From Glandiceps talaboti (Eukaryota > Hemichordata > Enteropneusta > Spengelidae): a DNA stretch of 64,000 nt. Positions 11,460 through 21,905 of the stretch are shown in pieces. Every line of letters begins with the position of its first letter. The stretch's first letter is position 1. Made by a program: the position numbers and the translations under genes. Under the pieces are notes generated by a model. The model was not told the DNA's origin, did not search any database, and saw nothing but the letters and a program-made list of their open reading frames with translations. Location: assembly GCF_964340395.1 (NCBI RefSeq), contig NC_135568.1, positions 19,367,710 through 19,431,709 on the forward strand. Reading direction: 5' to 3'.

Positions 11460-11803
11460 TCCCATGAAATAAAAACTACTCCATGGTAAAAAAAAAAATA
11501 AAAAAAATATCAAATTAAAAAAAAAATCGTTCCATGGAATAAGAACGACTCACATGATAAAAAAAAATAGTCCTATATTTTACAAAAAATATTACATGAA
11601 ATAAAAACTTCTCCCAGGGTAAAGAAATACTCCAATTTTTTTTTAAAATTTTTTTTTATAGTTTTATTTTGAGCGGGTATTTTGTATGTTTTTTGTTTTT
11701 GTTTGTTTTTTCTTCAGGAATTGGTGTTTTGATTTTGATAACATGATACTTTTCTAAATGAAAACCCCTCCCCTCAATTGCAAAACATTTTAATCCTAAT
11801 TTT
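11460..11803. other. Degenerate A-rich repeat; no gene
   Basis: Repeated CCATGRAATAARAACKACTC phrases separated by A runs, then T runs. A single related phrase occurs at the end of block B near 52340. Confidence 0.6.
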
Positions 11804-12277
11804 TCATCTGCCCACCCCAATGCTATATTTTTGTCTACTTATTAACAATGAAACTGGCCAAACTGTCTTCCATTGTTCTCCTAACCAAACGCTTATAAAG
11901 TACCCACGTGCAAAAGACAAAAATAACAGGTCACTTATCCAAACATAACAACAGGTAGACATCACTTCAGGCATTCTCCAATTCCATCTTCTCAAGTCAT
12001 CCATGGCAGTCCTTATATTCAACTTCAATTCGTGTAGTAGACGTATACAGCGGCAGACAATGACATGTAGTACAGACAGCAAATACACCCAGAAATACAT
12101 AACCATCTTCTCTTCTAACTTTCTTCCAACCAAACCTCTCAAACTGCAACAAACCACTTCGACCAAACCAAGCATACTTCCAGAAAATCTTCCATCCGTT
12201 CTTTCTCTCACCAGGTCACGTATGTAGCACAGAACTAAGTAATACAGTGTCAGCAGGCAAAGGCATCGGGCATCCAT
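11804..12277 (-). CDS. Small multi-pass membrane protein, paralog of 54869-55513
   Basis: I do not recognise the family. The frame from ATG 12277 gives 157 residues, basic, with three or four hydrophobic segments of 17-24 residues (about residues 4-22, 33-50, 58-82 and 108-130). The start is chosen because both paralogs begin MD after an AAAGATGGAT context, and a longer in-frame start at 12304 would fall about at the predicted transcription start. Shared features with the paralog include MD near the start, LTL-Y-V-YIR-LV in the first hydrophobic segment, VCC-LR-LV, and K-LE-K in the linker to the next one. A TATA box and CCAAT box lie upstream at nearly the same spacing in both genes. The C-terminal part differs, so the coding end could lie at an unrecognised splice donor. 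Being intronless in this span, it may be a single-exon gene or a first exon. Function unknown; an endomembrane or plasma-membrane location is inferred only from hydrophobicity. Confidence 0.6.
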   Translation of the reverse strand: MDARCLCLLTLYYLVLCYIRDLVRERTDGRFSGSMLGLVEVVCCSLRGLVGRKLEEKMVMYFWVYLLSVLHVIVCRCIRLLHELKLNIRTAMDDLRRWNWRMPEVMSTCCYVWISDLLFLSFARGYFISVWLGEQWKTVWPVSLLISRQKYSIGVGR

Positions 12278-12331
12278 CTTTTTTGTAGCGTGAGCTGCGG
12301 TCAAAGACGGCTTTCACAACGGGATAACTCT

Positions 12332-12340
12332 CTATATATA
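12332..12340 (-). promoter_or_regulatory. TATA box of the 12277 gene
   Basis: TATATATAG on the minus strand, 55 bp before the ATG, which predicts a start of transcription near 12302-12308. The paralog has TATATAAA at the same relative place (57 bp before its ATG). Confidence 0.65.
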
Positions 12341-12378
12341 CACAACTCCAGGTGTTAAATTCCAATTGTCAATGAGAA

Positions 12379-12383
12379 CCAAT
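12379..12383 (-). promoter_or_regulatory. CCAAT box (inverted) upstream of TATA
   Basis: GATTGGTT on the minus strand, 39 bp upstream of the TATA box. The paralogous promoter has the same motif at exactly 39 bp. A second ATTGG motif lies at 12502-12506. Confidence 0.55.
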
Positions 12384-12715
12384 CACAATAAAGGCATCCC
12401 CAAACCACCAGCTTTGAATTGACATTTTGGCGGGAAACAATTGTCTAATGATATCCACTCATAGTGACGCGAGGTATTGCACCTGTTGTAATGAGAAACA
12501 GCCAATCAAAGTGCACAGTACAAATTGTTTTCTTTCTGTGAATTTACAAGTATTTCAAAAAACATCATTGCATAACATACACGGGGGTTCACACTACACT
12601 AATAAATTGTTTGTCTCGAAATGCAAATACGGAAATTTGGCAATATACGTTTGCGAAAGTGCTCAGAACGCAGAAGTCAGGATGTGTTTCCCCCGTTTGA
12701 ATTACATTCCGTAAG
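12384..12715 (-). promoter_or_regulatory. Upstream region conserved with the 55.6-56.0 kb paralog
   Basis: It shares with 55622-55980 a second CCAATCAAA motif (12502; 55779), an ACACGGGGGTTCACAC-like phrase (12582; 55852) and CCCCCGTTTGAAT (12690; 55962) in the same order. This suggests the duplication included the promoter and that these phrases were kept. The frames across it on either strand are not convincing proteins. Confidence 0.5.
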
Positions 12716-14446
12716 TATAACATGTCATAAAATGTAAATACGATCAGTACGATTTCACCGGTACCTGCAGCATCGAACGTACATTTATTGGCGACACAAT
12801 TCAGTATCACCAGTACCTCTGTTGACCTGTATTAAAAGAATTTTTTTTGAGAATTTATACGCTGTCAGTCAGATTTACTGTCTTTTTATGGTGACAGTTT
12901 TTACATTATTGATTACTGAACACGGCTTCAGACTTATTTGTTGTCGTCTAGCTTATATACAAGTTTCCATCCCATATCCATTGACTCCTCAACACGTCAT
13001 CAATATAATTTAGTAAGCTTATTTATTTTTTTTACAAAAAAGCTGACGCAAGTAATAATCCCAGAATGTAATGTAAACATGTGTTCCATAAATAGTTCAG
13101 ACATAAACGTAACTGCGATTTTCCACATCTCTATGTTAACGTCGCAGTTTTTACAATCCGGGATACAAGAAAACATTTTTAGTTGTATTTCAGCAATTGC
13201 ATTATTTTCCTCCCGTTTAAAATCAGTTATAGTCTATATTCCATGTTTTCTCTTAATTCCAGAATGATTTACAAAATATACAATAAACTATTGTATTATA
13301 TTAGTTTCAGTGCACACATTTGAGGGCGTTCTACATAATTTAAGATAATTTATACAGGGGATTTCTTCAACATTCTATTATAGTTAATGCTAAATTGATA
13401 AGATGTCATCTAATTGTTTATGCATCAAATATTGGGCTTGCGTTATGAATACCAAGAGATGGTTAAGTTTCCTTGGTAGTATATATAATACTGTAAGTAC
13501 CATTTACATTGTAATATACTGAAGAAAGATATAAAAAAATCAGATAACGACCGTTTAAAAGAGTTATACGTTATAATATAATAATAATAATAATAATAAT
13601 GTCACTATTTATTTCGCGACTGAGTGCACAATTTAACGCTTTGATTGATAATTCACGTTTATCAACTAAGGGAAAAGTCATTCTTTAGTATAGTCTGGTT
13701 TTCTTTGAGTAATGTTCAAATGTCTAGTATTTGTTTTTCATTGAGCGATCTAAGATTGAAAATCACCAAAGTTGCGCATCTATTTGAACCGCCAGCAATT
13801 GTTATCACATCGCCACCTATTGGCAGCGAAAATGAATGCTACCGCATATCATATGTGTACTGTATGTATGTGTTCACACATTAGTATATATCTGTGTAAT
13901 AAGCTACACAGACTTAGGAGACGGGGCAGGTCACCGACACCATGGGCACTAATTGCGGTTAAAACAAATGTTATAATAAATTACAATAGCCTACTCTGAA
14001 TATGAGAGTGTAATCTCACTCGTTAACATAAATAAACAGTTGATACAAAACATTTCAATACAAAAAGCAAACATGAATTGACTTTCAAAAAACACCACCG
14101 GATCAATTTCAAATAATTTACATGAATACAGTACGTTATTCTTAAATGACATTACGTCTCATTTTATCAAATACAAAATATGAACAGGCGATTTAAATCG
14201 ACGGATATAAAATGGGACGACTTTTTCTCAACAACAATAAATGTTACTGGCAAGTTTAGATAGAGTATAACATAGCTATAATAAAACTGCCGTGGAGTTA
14301 CCGTACACTGGAATAGAGAAAAGAAAGTTCACATAGACAGAATAAACCCGATAGCTTCAGACAAAAATACCCACGCAATTCACAAATATTTGTTAACGAT
14401 AACTAAGCAAATAGTTGAACTTGATAATTCACGGAAAGCAATGAAT
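12716..14446. other. No convincing gene; short (AAT)n tract
   Basis: AT-rich, with an (ATA)n run at about 13577-13600. Several short frames (for example 12938-13267) show no domain, splice or composition support. Confidence 0.5.
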
Positions 14447-14709
14447 TAGCAATTTAACGTAGAAATCCCTAGAAGGAGAGTCTTGTCCCTAGACGGACAA
14501 AGCTATGTCCCTCCTCACAATTCTGGCAGACAAAACACGAAGTTCGAGAGCAACGAATCGAAGGATGTCAGTGTTTATAGAACGTGGGAAATGTTGGCTG
14601 TTTTAGCAGTGATAGCAAACTTATGTGTCGTATATATCCACTTATATTACCTTGAAAATTATTTTCTCAAGACAAGCTTCTTTGTCAATGTTAACAACAT
14701 GTACTCAAG
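14447..14709 (+). pseudogene. Membrane-anchor exon of a broken coiled-coil gene
   Basis: After an in-frame stop at 14447-14449 an open frame of about 86 codons leads to a consensus donor (AAG then GTAAGA at 14710). No ATG precedes the hydrophobic segment except the one at its start, so this is probably an internal exon with an acceptor near 14464 (ACGTAG). A polar N-terminal part rich in S, N and R is followed by one strong membrane helix (MLAVLAVIANLCVVYIHLYY) and a short polar tail. This suits a type II single-pass protein. The donor phase matches the next exon exactly. Truncated relatives lie at 520-652 and 16096-16234. The exon itself is intact here; the gene is called broken because of stops in the next exon. 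Confidence 0.6.
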
Positions 14710-14899
14710 GTAAGATAGGAATTCTTTTCTTGTCAAATAAGATATCCAAAGGTATATATTTTCAATACTTTCGCTGATTTTATTCTCCAAAGTTATGGAG
14801 CGTTGTTTGTACTATGTCTATACATAGAGTAATGAATCGCTGATCAAAAGACAACCCATAAATTTATGTATGATTAATTTCTTTTTATCATTTCAACAG

Positions 14900-15183
14900 G
14901 GAATCGTGAAAAATTGAAGAATTGAACAAATGGAAGACAGAACTTGAACAGAAGCAGAGGGGAGTTTATGACAAACAAGACGGAGTAGAAGAGAAACTCG
15001 AAGATCATGAGAAAAGAAATTAAATACTTGACGGCACTCAACAACAGCTACAAAATCCAAAAATGAACTCGTACAGAGAAAGAGATCTGAGATAAGAGAG
15101 ATAACAGTCTTCATGAAAACGACCTCATCAATAACTTTAGTCCGATGGATATGGGTATTGCTTCAAATGTTGTACTTGGTTTA
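14900..15183 (+). pseudogene. Coiled-coil exon with stops and a frameshift
   Basis: An acceptor (TTTCAACAG, ending 14899) opens an exon in the phase left by the previous donor. After R-E-S a TGA stop occurs at 14907; the same frame then runs for 37 codons (14910-15020) rich in E, K, L and Q with heptad-like spacing, for example KIEELNKWKTELEQKQ. A TAA follows at 15021, then ILDGTQQQLQN and a frameshift near 15060, after which NELVQRKRSEIREI is open in another frame. The pattern is a decayed coiled-coil stalk. Together with the membrane exon it points to a former type II membrane protein with a coiled-coil ectodomain; the family cannot be named. Confidence 0.65.
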
Positions 15184-15839
15184 ATCAGGGTTCAGAACTA
15201 TTTGTCAGCAATTATTCAAAACTAGTGACCTTACGGACACGTGAGCTTAAAGAGGGGTCATATGTGACTGGAAGTTTGTATCGCACTCCATCTCTACCTC
15301 AGTCGAAAATTTCAAGTCACGAATTTCACGTTTGTGTTGGAACAAAAGCTTAACACAATACATTGGTTCACCAACAAAGTTGTATTTAGCTTGTATCATA
15401 TTTATGAATATACATATAGTATGTGGGCATATACTATATGGGATACCGATATGTGTGAACAATTATACTTACACAGTGTGTGGGTATACGTATATACTGT
15501 TATGTATATGAACACATATATACGGAATATAGATATCAAAGTATATGGATACATATATGCATAGCCATGGTATGAAGGGCGCCCAAATTTGTTTTTACTT
15601 TAAATTCTTGTTTTATTCCAGTGGTTTACAGTGTAATTACGTATGTGTCATCTTTTGACTGTCAACTGCCACCTGTTGATACATAGGCCATTTCATGACA
15701 CACAGATCTACATTTCATTCATTTGTCTTTGTAACTAAAACAATCACCTGGATTTCGATTGACAATGTAAACATACTTGTTATGTTGATAATGAGAAGAA
15801 CTTCTAGAGTTTTCAATTAATCACTGACAACAGTGGCCG
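15184..15839. other. No gene seen; TATA-rich tract
   Basis: 15400-15560 is rich in TATAC/ATATG and gives short low-complexity frames on both strands. Confidence 0.5.
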
Positions 15840-16030
15840 TTCTATTAAATCGTAATCGTCGTGCGGGTGAAGTTTGTAAATCTGGTGTTGGAAGAGTCAG
15901 CCCGTGTTTTCCTCTCCTTAGAATGTCGTTGAGTGCTCCCTACTGTCGCCCTGGTGGACATAGCAATCACGGAGCCGCGCCTCTGGACCCAGCCTCTGGA
16001 GAGACAAGGCCCGTGCTGCGGAGAACGCGA
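15840..16030. other. GC-rich block of unknown nature
   Basis: This stretch is clearly richer in G and C than anything nearby and contains CpG sites. Only its last about 20 bp are shared with copy 1 (near 405-425). Open frames exist on both strands but neither resembles a known protein. It could be a 5' exon or a CpG-rich promoter of the family whose membrane exon follows, or an inserted repeat. Confidence 0.4.
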
Positions 16031-16095
16031 TGTGTTCGAATAGCAACTCACTTTCAGAAGTCGAACATAGTTACTATGCACAACGAAAGTTGTCA

Positions 16096-16234
16096 ATGTA
16101 AATAGAACGTGGAAATGTTGGACTGTTTTTGCAGTGATAGCAAACTTACATGTCGTATATATCCACTTTTATTACCTTGAAAATGATTTTCTCCAGACGA
16201 ACTTCTTTGTCCATATTAACGACACGTACTCAAG
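16096..16234 (+). pseudogene. Broken copy of the membrane-anchor exon (copy 2)
   Basis: Same relic as 520-652: related to 14585-14709, missing one G before the hydrophobic segment and therefore frameshifted, but keeping the donor (AAG then GTAAGA at 16235). Confidence 0.7.
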
Positions 16235-17541
16235 GTAAGATAGAAAGTCTTTTCTTGTCAAATAAGATATCCAAATCTATATCTATTTCAAGACTGAATT
16301 TACTCATGTTATTCTCCAAAGTTGAGGTGCGTTGTTTGTAATATGCATTCCTTTGATCATACAGGTGATTAGTAATACCATTTATTAAGTTATTGATGAC
16401 AAAGAGAAGTAGACTATAAGATTCACACACTCATCATTCTTAGTTGAAACTAAATATTTTCACTTGCCATTTTAATGTAAGATCTAACCGTAAGCTTATT
16501 TGTCTGAGAAGCAAAACTAGCCGAAGATTTTAAATTGTTTTTGTATTCATTTACTCTTGAACAGTATAAAGTGTGAAATGTGGCCAGTAACTATAGTATG
16601 GTCGTTCATATATTTATATGTCTGAATATACATTAACTGGGACCCCTCCAGATAAGAGAGTTGATTTGTTGTTTGTAGTACAATGATAATACTGTCTTGT
16701 AAAACTGTTGCATATGTCAATGAGAGTAAATGAGAGTCAAACAGTCAAAAGTGCACGTGAGCAAGTAGAGTTTATTTTCGACAATTTAAATTTCTTGAAA
16801 CATTTACTTCAACTTCGTCGAAAAATTGGAAGAAAAGTTCGTAAATCACCAACAAATTTCAACAAAAATGAAAACTTATCTCAATAAAATAATGTTAACA
16901 TGAAATAGAAAATGTGTTTCCTTCGAAATACTACAAATAAATAGTTAAAGATCCAACCCTCTCCCCACATCACATCACAACTAACAGTGGTGGCAGTGGT
17001 GGGATGCCAAAAAATCATATAAGAAATGCAATAAATAGATAATAGAAGATTGGTCATAGTAACATTTGACCCTCCCCTTAATTCGATTTCATAAAATACT
17101 ACACCCCACACCCCCAACCAAAATTCTCACTCGGTACCCCCGCCGGCCAAACTCTACAGGTATTAGTGAAGAAAAAGAATACTATTCTTAGCCTGTACGG
17201 CTTGGCATGGAGGAGTGGCTTGAAATTTTAGTGATAGAGATTTAAATGAAAGTCATCAAAAATCGCAAATATCTTAATTAATAAATCTAACTTCACAATT
17301 GTTACGTTTGTATTTTTAAAAGGCTAAATCTCACTTTTTTATTAAACAAGCAAGCTGGAGGCGAAGATTTTACATAATCTTTATCAACGAGTGCGGGCGC
17401 TGTTCAATGTATGTTGAACACCCATAAACCTGTGCGTTACACTGGGCGACGTACTATAGTCTATGGTGTTTTCCTAAATGATATGAATCCTGCTACTAGT
17501 ACTACAGATGTATCAATAGACGCTCTATACTAGAAGACAAT
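16235..17541. other. Duplicated non-coding stretch, no gene seen
   Basis: Matches 653-2139 apart from the 196-bp indel. The glycine-poor frame at 16881-17117 on the minus strand has no supporting features. Confidence 0.6.
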
Positions 17542-17544
17542 TTA

Positions 17545-19580
17545 GGGACCGGTCAGTTTCTCCAGCCTGGGGGGGGGGGGGGTGGATTCTTAAATCGGGC
17601 CGACAAAAAGTCACTGACCCCCCCTATCTGTAAAACCCAAAACAGGCTGACCCCCCCCCCTATCACTTAATTCTAAAACATGATGACCCCCCCCCCCCCC
17701 ATATATGATATTCGCATGAGTGACAGGTATTTTTTGATCGTGATTCAGTGTGGACTGCTTGACTGTCTTGCATCTACTTTATAAGATCCCGGGTTAGCAC
17801 TATCATAATTATAATTATTGACTACACAGGGTAAATATATTTGAAAAGGAGTTTAATAGCATCTTGACAGTAAAAGGTAGGGGGAAAGCTTGAGAAGGGA
17901 ATATGTACAGCTGTCATGGGGGGTCCTTGGGGGTCTCCCCCTAGAAGCTCAGGAGGTTTTTAACTCTGAAAAGTCAATTTTGAGACTATTCAGACATTTT
18001 TAGAAAATCATTTCCAAGCTTTACAAGACAGCACCAACATGTAAAAAGCAACTACATAAGGTTGAAATATTTTTGAAATATAGTTTGATAGGATCTTGCA
18101 ATTGACAGTAAGAGGTAGGGGAGAGATCTTGAGACTGGGAAGTGTACACCTCATGGGGGGGGGGGGGGGTCCTAGGCGGTCTCCCCCTAGAAGCCCTGGA
18201 GGTTTTTTCCCTGAAAAGTCAATTTTGAGACTATTCAGACCCTTTCAGACAATAATTTCCAAGCCTTACAAGACAACACCAACATGTAAAAAACAACTAC
18301 ATAGGGTTGAAATACTTTTGAAATATACTTTGATAGCATCTTGACAGTAAGAGGGGAAGAGCTTGAGACTGGGATATGTCCACCTCATGCGGGGGGTCTG
18401 AGGGGGTCTCCCTCTAGAAGCCCTGAAGGATTTTTACTCTTATAGCCAATATTTACGCTATTTAGACCCTTCAAGCAATAACTTAATCCATGCTTTACAA
18501 GACAGCAAGTATCAGAAACTATTCTTTATAACTTACACTAAGGGTTGAAATATGTTCTTAAAAAGTTAAATGGCATCATTATATACATGTAGGTCAGCAC
18601 ATCTAATGGTAGTATCATTGGTAGGGGAGATTTGGAGATTAAGGCAATTTTAGACTATCTTGGCAAACATTTCACATCTTGAAAAGACAATATCATCTCA
18701 AATTAGAATAGGGTGAAAATATTTAAGAAAAGTTTAATACCATTATGACAGTAAAAAGGTTTTTGGTGAATCTGATTGTTGGTTGAATGCATGAGTGACC
18801 TCTGGGGGTGAGGAAGTCCTTGGGGTTTTCCCCCTGGCAGATATGGAGTTTTTTGCTTGAGATACTAAGGCAATGTTTAGGTTATTCATAACCTTTGAGG
18901 TAATATTTCCAAGCTTCGAAAAGCTAAGTAAACCTAAATGTACATTTTAAATGAGTTTCCTATATCACATAAAATAGACATGTAACATTAGTATAGGGGC
19001 ATTAATATATGTATAATAAAGTCACCGGTATGTTAGAGAACTTTAGGTGGTCATACCTAGTGTATAATAGAAACTGGAATCTGATGAGATGTGGTGATTT
19101 GTAGTGTCAATAACATGACGAGTAGAACAATTTAGATTAACTTCATTTATAAACTATCTATGAAAATTGCCGTTACGAAACCTTCAATTCACAAGTTCAC
19201 TTTTGCCCCAAACTGCAATATAAGTGAAGCATTGATTGTGAAACAGCCAAGCATTTACATGACATGTTCTGTAATTAGTGTGGTAGCTAGGTAATACATG
19301 TATATGTATATGTATAGTTATGTTTGAACTAATAAGTAATATTAAAGAATTCATGTAAGAAACAGGGACAAGAACAAATATTGACATGTACCACATTTCA
19401 GACAAGGCTATATGCCATTGTAGAAAGGATTTTTTTCTTCCATCACAATTTAAAACACAATGACCCCTCCCTATCCACAATGTTCAAAACAGCATGACCC
19501 CCCTACTGCCAATTTCAAAAACAGGGTGACCCCCCCTACCAATCCACCCCCCCCCCAGGCCGAAGAAACTGACCGGTCCC
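17545..19580. mobile_element. PIF/Harbinger-like non-autonomous DNA transposon, 2036 bp
   Basis: The ends are inverted repeats: GGGACCGGTCAGTTTCT at the left, its reverse complement at the right, with similarity continuing through a CAGCCTGGGGG/GGCCTGGGGG stretch for about 40 bp. The flanks are TTA (17542-17544) and TTA (19581-19583), and copy 1 of the duplication has a single TTA at 2140-2142, so the 3-bp target duplication is proved by an empty site. A TWA target and 3-bp duplication are typical of PIF/Harbinger. The interior has no transposase frame; it is made of tandem repeat units plus unique DNA. Confidence 0.85.
17830..18960. repeat. Internal tandem repeats of the 17545 element
   Basis: About four to five diverged units of roughly 230-260 bp, each with TTGACAGTAAGAGG, then GAGACTGGGATRTG, CACCTCATG, a G run, GGTCTCCCCCTAGAAGC, GGAGGTTTTT and AAGTCAATTTTGAGACTATT. 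Units decay toward the right. Two related units occur in the deleted copy at 4213-4778. Confidence 0.85.
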
Positions 19581-20220
19581 TTAAAGGTAGGGGAAATATA
19601 TTCAAGACAAAAATTGCAATATTTAGACTGTAGACAAGGAACACAACAAATTACGAAATACTACGCGGACATGAGCACTCCGTGACGACTGTCCAAACAC
19701 ATTTTATTAGTGTTCAAAGATCTTTTGAAAGTGACAGATGCCTGGCCTGACATAACACTTTTCAAAGATGCCAGACTGTTTCTTCAGGACGAGACTCGGG
19801 GACTGCAATCCATGGATACATATTATTCTTCAATTTCCAATGCGAAATGTAGCTATAAACTCCAGACGACAGTACCGCAAGCAGCAATGGATAAAATTCT
19901 TCGAAAATGTAACCTCTTTATCATTATGGTAACCCATATCTATGTTTTATTCTCGCCTCTCTCCAGGAAACCAGGAGACAGTTGAACATTCCGTTCAGTC
20001 AACTGAAATGCACGATTGACTACGTCAGAGACCCAGGTCCATGATATCTGAAGACGTCATCTGCGTAAAACCTGAAGTTGAAATGGATCATTGTGACAAT
20101 AGCTCCATATAAATGGATGCAGAAACATTTTAATACTATGTGTCTATGAGATTTAAGCTACCATTTGTGGCTATTTTATACAGTAACACAGAAAGTTTTT
20201 TTTTGCAGGAAAAAGCACAT

Positions 20221-20355
20221 AAGTAAGTAAGTGAGTGAGTGAGTGAGTGAGTGAGTGAGTGAGTGAGTGAGTGAGTGAGTGAGTTAGTGAACTGTGACAG
20301 ACAGGCAGACAAACAAATAAACAAACAAACACATATGTACGTACGTACGTACAGG
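20221..20355. repeat. Microsatellites (GAGT)n and (ACGT)n, copy 2
   Basis: Counterpart of 2787-2916 with a longer GAGT tract and a shorter ACGT tract. Confidence 0.95.
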
Positions 20356-20953
20356 CCTGTATAATACTATTGAAATAATATACTATGTTTCTATATATCT
20401 ATACAAACACCATTATAGGTATATTATGTCAATTATCATGACTATGAACCACTTAGAACCAGTTTATGGCTTTCAATGAATAAAAAGAAGTAAAAAGAAC
20501 TTCAGTAGGTCTCAGTAGGTGAAATGAATTACAAAATTTACGTTTTAGCATTGAACCTAATCTGAATGACTATTTCCACAGTTGCAGTTGACCTCTAGGT
20601 GGCAGTATGATCACTGCAGCCAATTATAAATATTTGGTACTGTGTGCCCCTATCTCTGGTTGATCTTGATTTGGGATTACAGTGTCAGATGTTGATATCC
20701 TCTGTGATCTTTCTTAAAAATACATGCTAGAATGTGTCAATATAAAATGGAAATGGAGTCCCAGTCAATGTTATGCTTGTATAGTATTGAGTGTTTAGCT
20801 AAAGGAACATCACATACACTATTGTGTGAGTGTAACATGATTATTAAAGTGGCACAGGCTGACAATCATATATGTCTGTAAACGTGAAAATACTTACAAA
20901 ACCTTCAATGTACTTAATATTCTAGTATAATGTTAATGTTGATGTATACCTTC

Positions 20954-21791
20954 TATGACATCACAATTTGTGTTCTGATATTCTTAGAACTGTTGATTAC
21001 ATAATAATATGGAGTTCCTGTACATAATAAATTATGTCATCAGATCATTTATAAGTTATTACCCGGTTTCAGTTCAGTCAATTGCAAGTAATCATTATTG
21101 GGGTGTACAATGTTGGTATGCATCAGTAAGTAGAATACCGTGAAAACTTTATAAAAAAATACATCCCCAAAAACATAAATTCAGCTTGTTCCCCTTTAAT
21201 GATTCTGGATTCTGGGATTTCCATGTTACCAATTTTCAATTTTCTTTCTTACAATTATATATATACCCGTAATTCCTCAGGTTAGCGCCCTGGGCGGTTT
21301 CAAGCCCCCCAGACCCCCAAGTTGGGGTTGGGCGGTTTCCTGCGTACCCTATTTTCGCTGTGACCAAAACAATGCCTCATACATACTATGAGTGTTGCAA
21401 ATGTGGAGTCTGAATACACTGATCAAAAGCTCCGACAATTCTGACTGGATGATAGATGTCTTGAAACAGAATACACATGTGCTGGAAACATATAATGTTG
21501 CAATCTTTCATTTTCACTCAATTCTACTATCAAACCAACACACATTGATAAAAACCATGAGCGGTCCCTTTGATGTAATCTCTGCATTTATTAACATTGA
21601 TAAAACGATTTCCAAGTAAAAAGTACCAAACATTGTCGGAAGACATGAAAATTAGAATTTACATTAGGTAATGCAGGAATTGGTAATGGCTTCTCCTCTG
21701 TGACAGCACAGCTGTTTTTAATGTATATTGGATCGTGACACATGATATTGTACATGTAGTATTATGTACCCAGTCCATGTAACAAAGAATT
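20954..21791. other. No gene seen
   Basis: AT-rich unique DNA with one GC-rich patch at 21270-21350 (GCCCTGGGCGG, CCCCCCAGACCCCCAAG, GGGCGGTTTCC) that may be the end of an unidentified repeat. The frame at 21392-21619 has no recognisable features. Confidence 0.5.
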
Positions 21792-21815
21792 CAAAATCGG
21801 AACAGTTGCGGGGCA

Positions 21816-21905
21816 AAGTGCTAGATCTAGCACTTCGCCATTTTTTGACAAAGTGCTAGATCTAGCACTTTAGCGAAAAGTGGCGAAGTGCTAGATCTAG
21901 CACTT
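21816..21905. repeat. Left palindrome array (3 units, 35-bp spacing)
   Basis: Three perfect 20-bp palindromes at 21816-21835, 21851-21870 and 21886-21905, plus a broken fourth near 21920 (AAAGTGCTAGG). Spacers alternate GCCA/GACA/GCGA phrases. Confidence 0.95.

Larger units (their letters stand above)
7240..11480. repeat. Repeat block A (homologous to block B 48140-52390 and block C 35540-36690)
   Basis: Colinear similarity to block B is visible along almost the whole length, for example the phrases CCATATTATCTAGTCAATGC, CACCAAGTAAGTTT (minus strand) and AGGGCCGGCAAAGAAAATTT. Divergence is higher than between the two copies of the 405-3541 block, so this duplication is older. Several short phrases look like exons on the minus strand (see 9017-9075). 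Possible readings are an old duplicated gene fragment or an interspersed repeat family. Confidence 0.85.
16027..20953. repeat. Segmental duplication, copy 2, with a transposon insertion
   Basis: Colinear with 405-3541. Without the 2036-bp element at 17545-19580 the copy is about 2.9 kb, against 3.1 kb in copy 1; the 196-bp indel at 1002-1210 explains most of the difference. Confidence 0.93.

Noticed and set aside
12427-12810. Genes in the frames at 12427-12714 (+) and 12589-12810 (-)
   Set aside because: They lie in the upstream region conserved with the 55.6-56.0 kb paralog, where the counterpart shows indels not divisible by 3.
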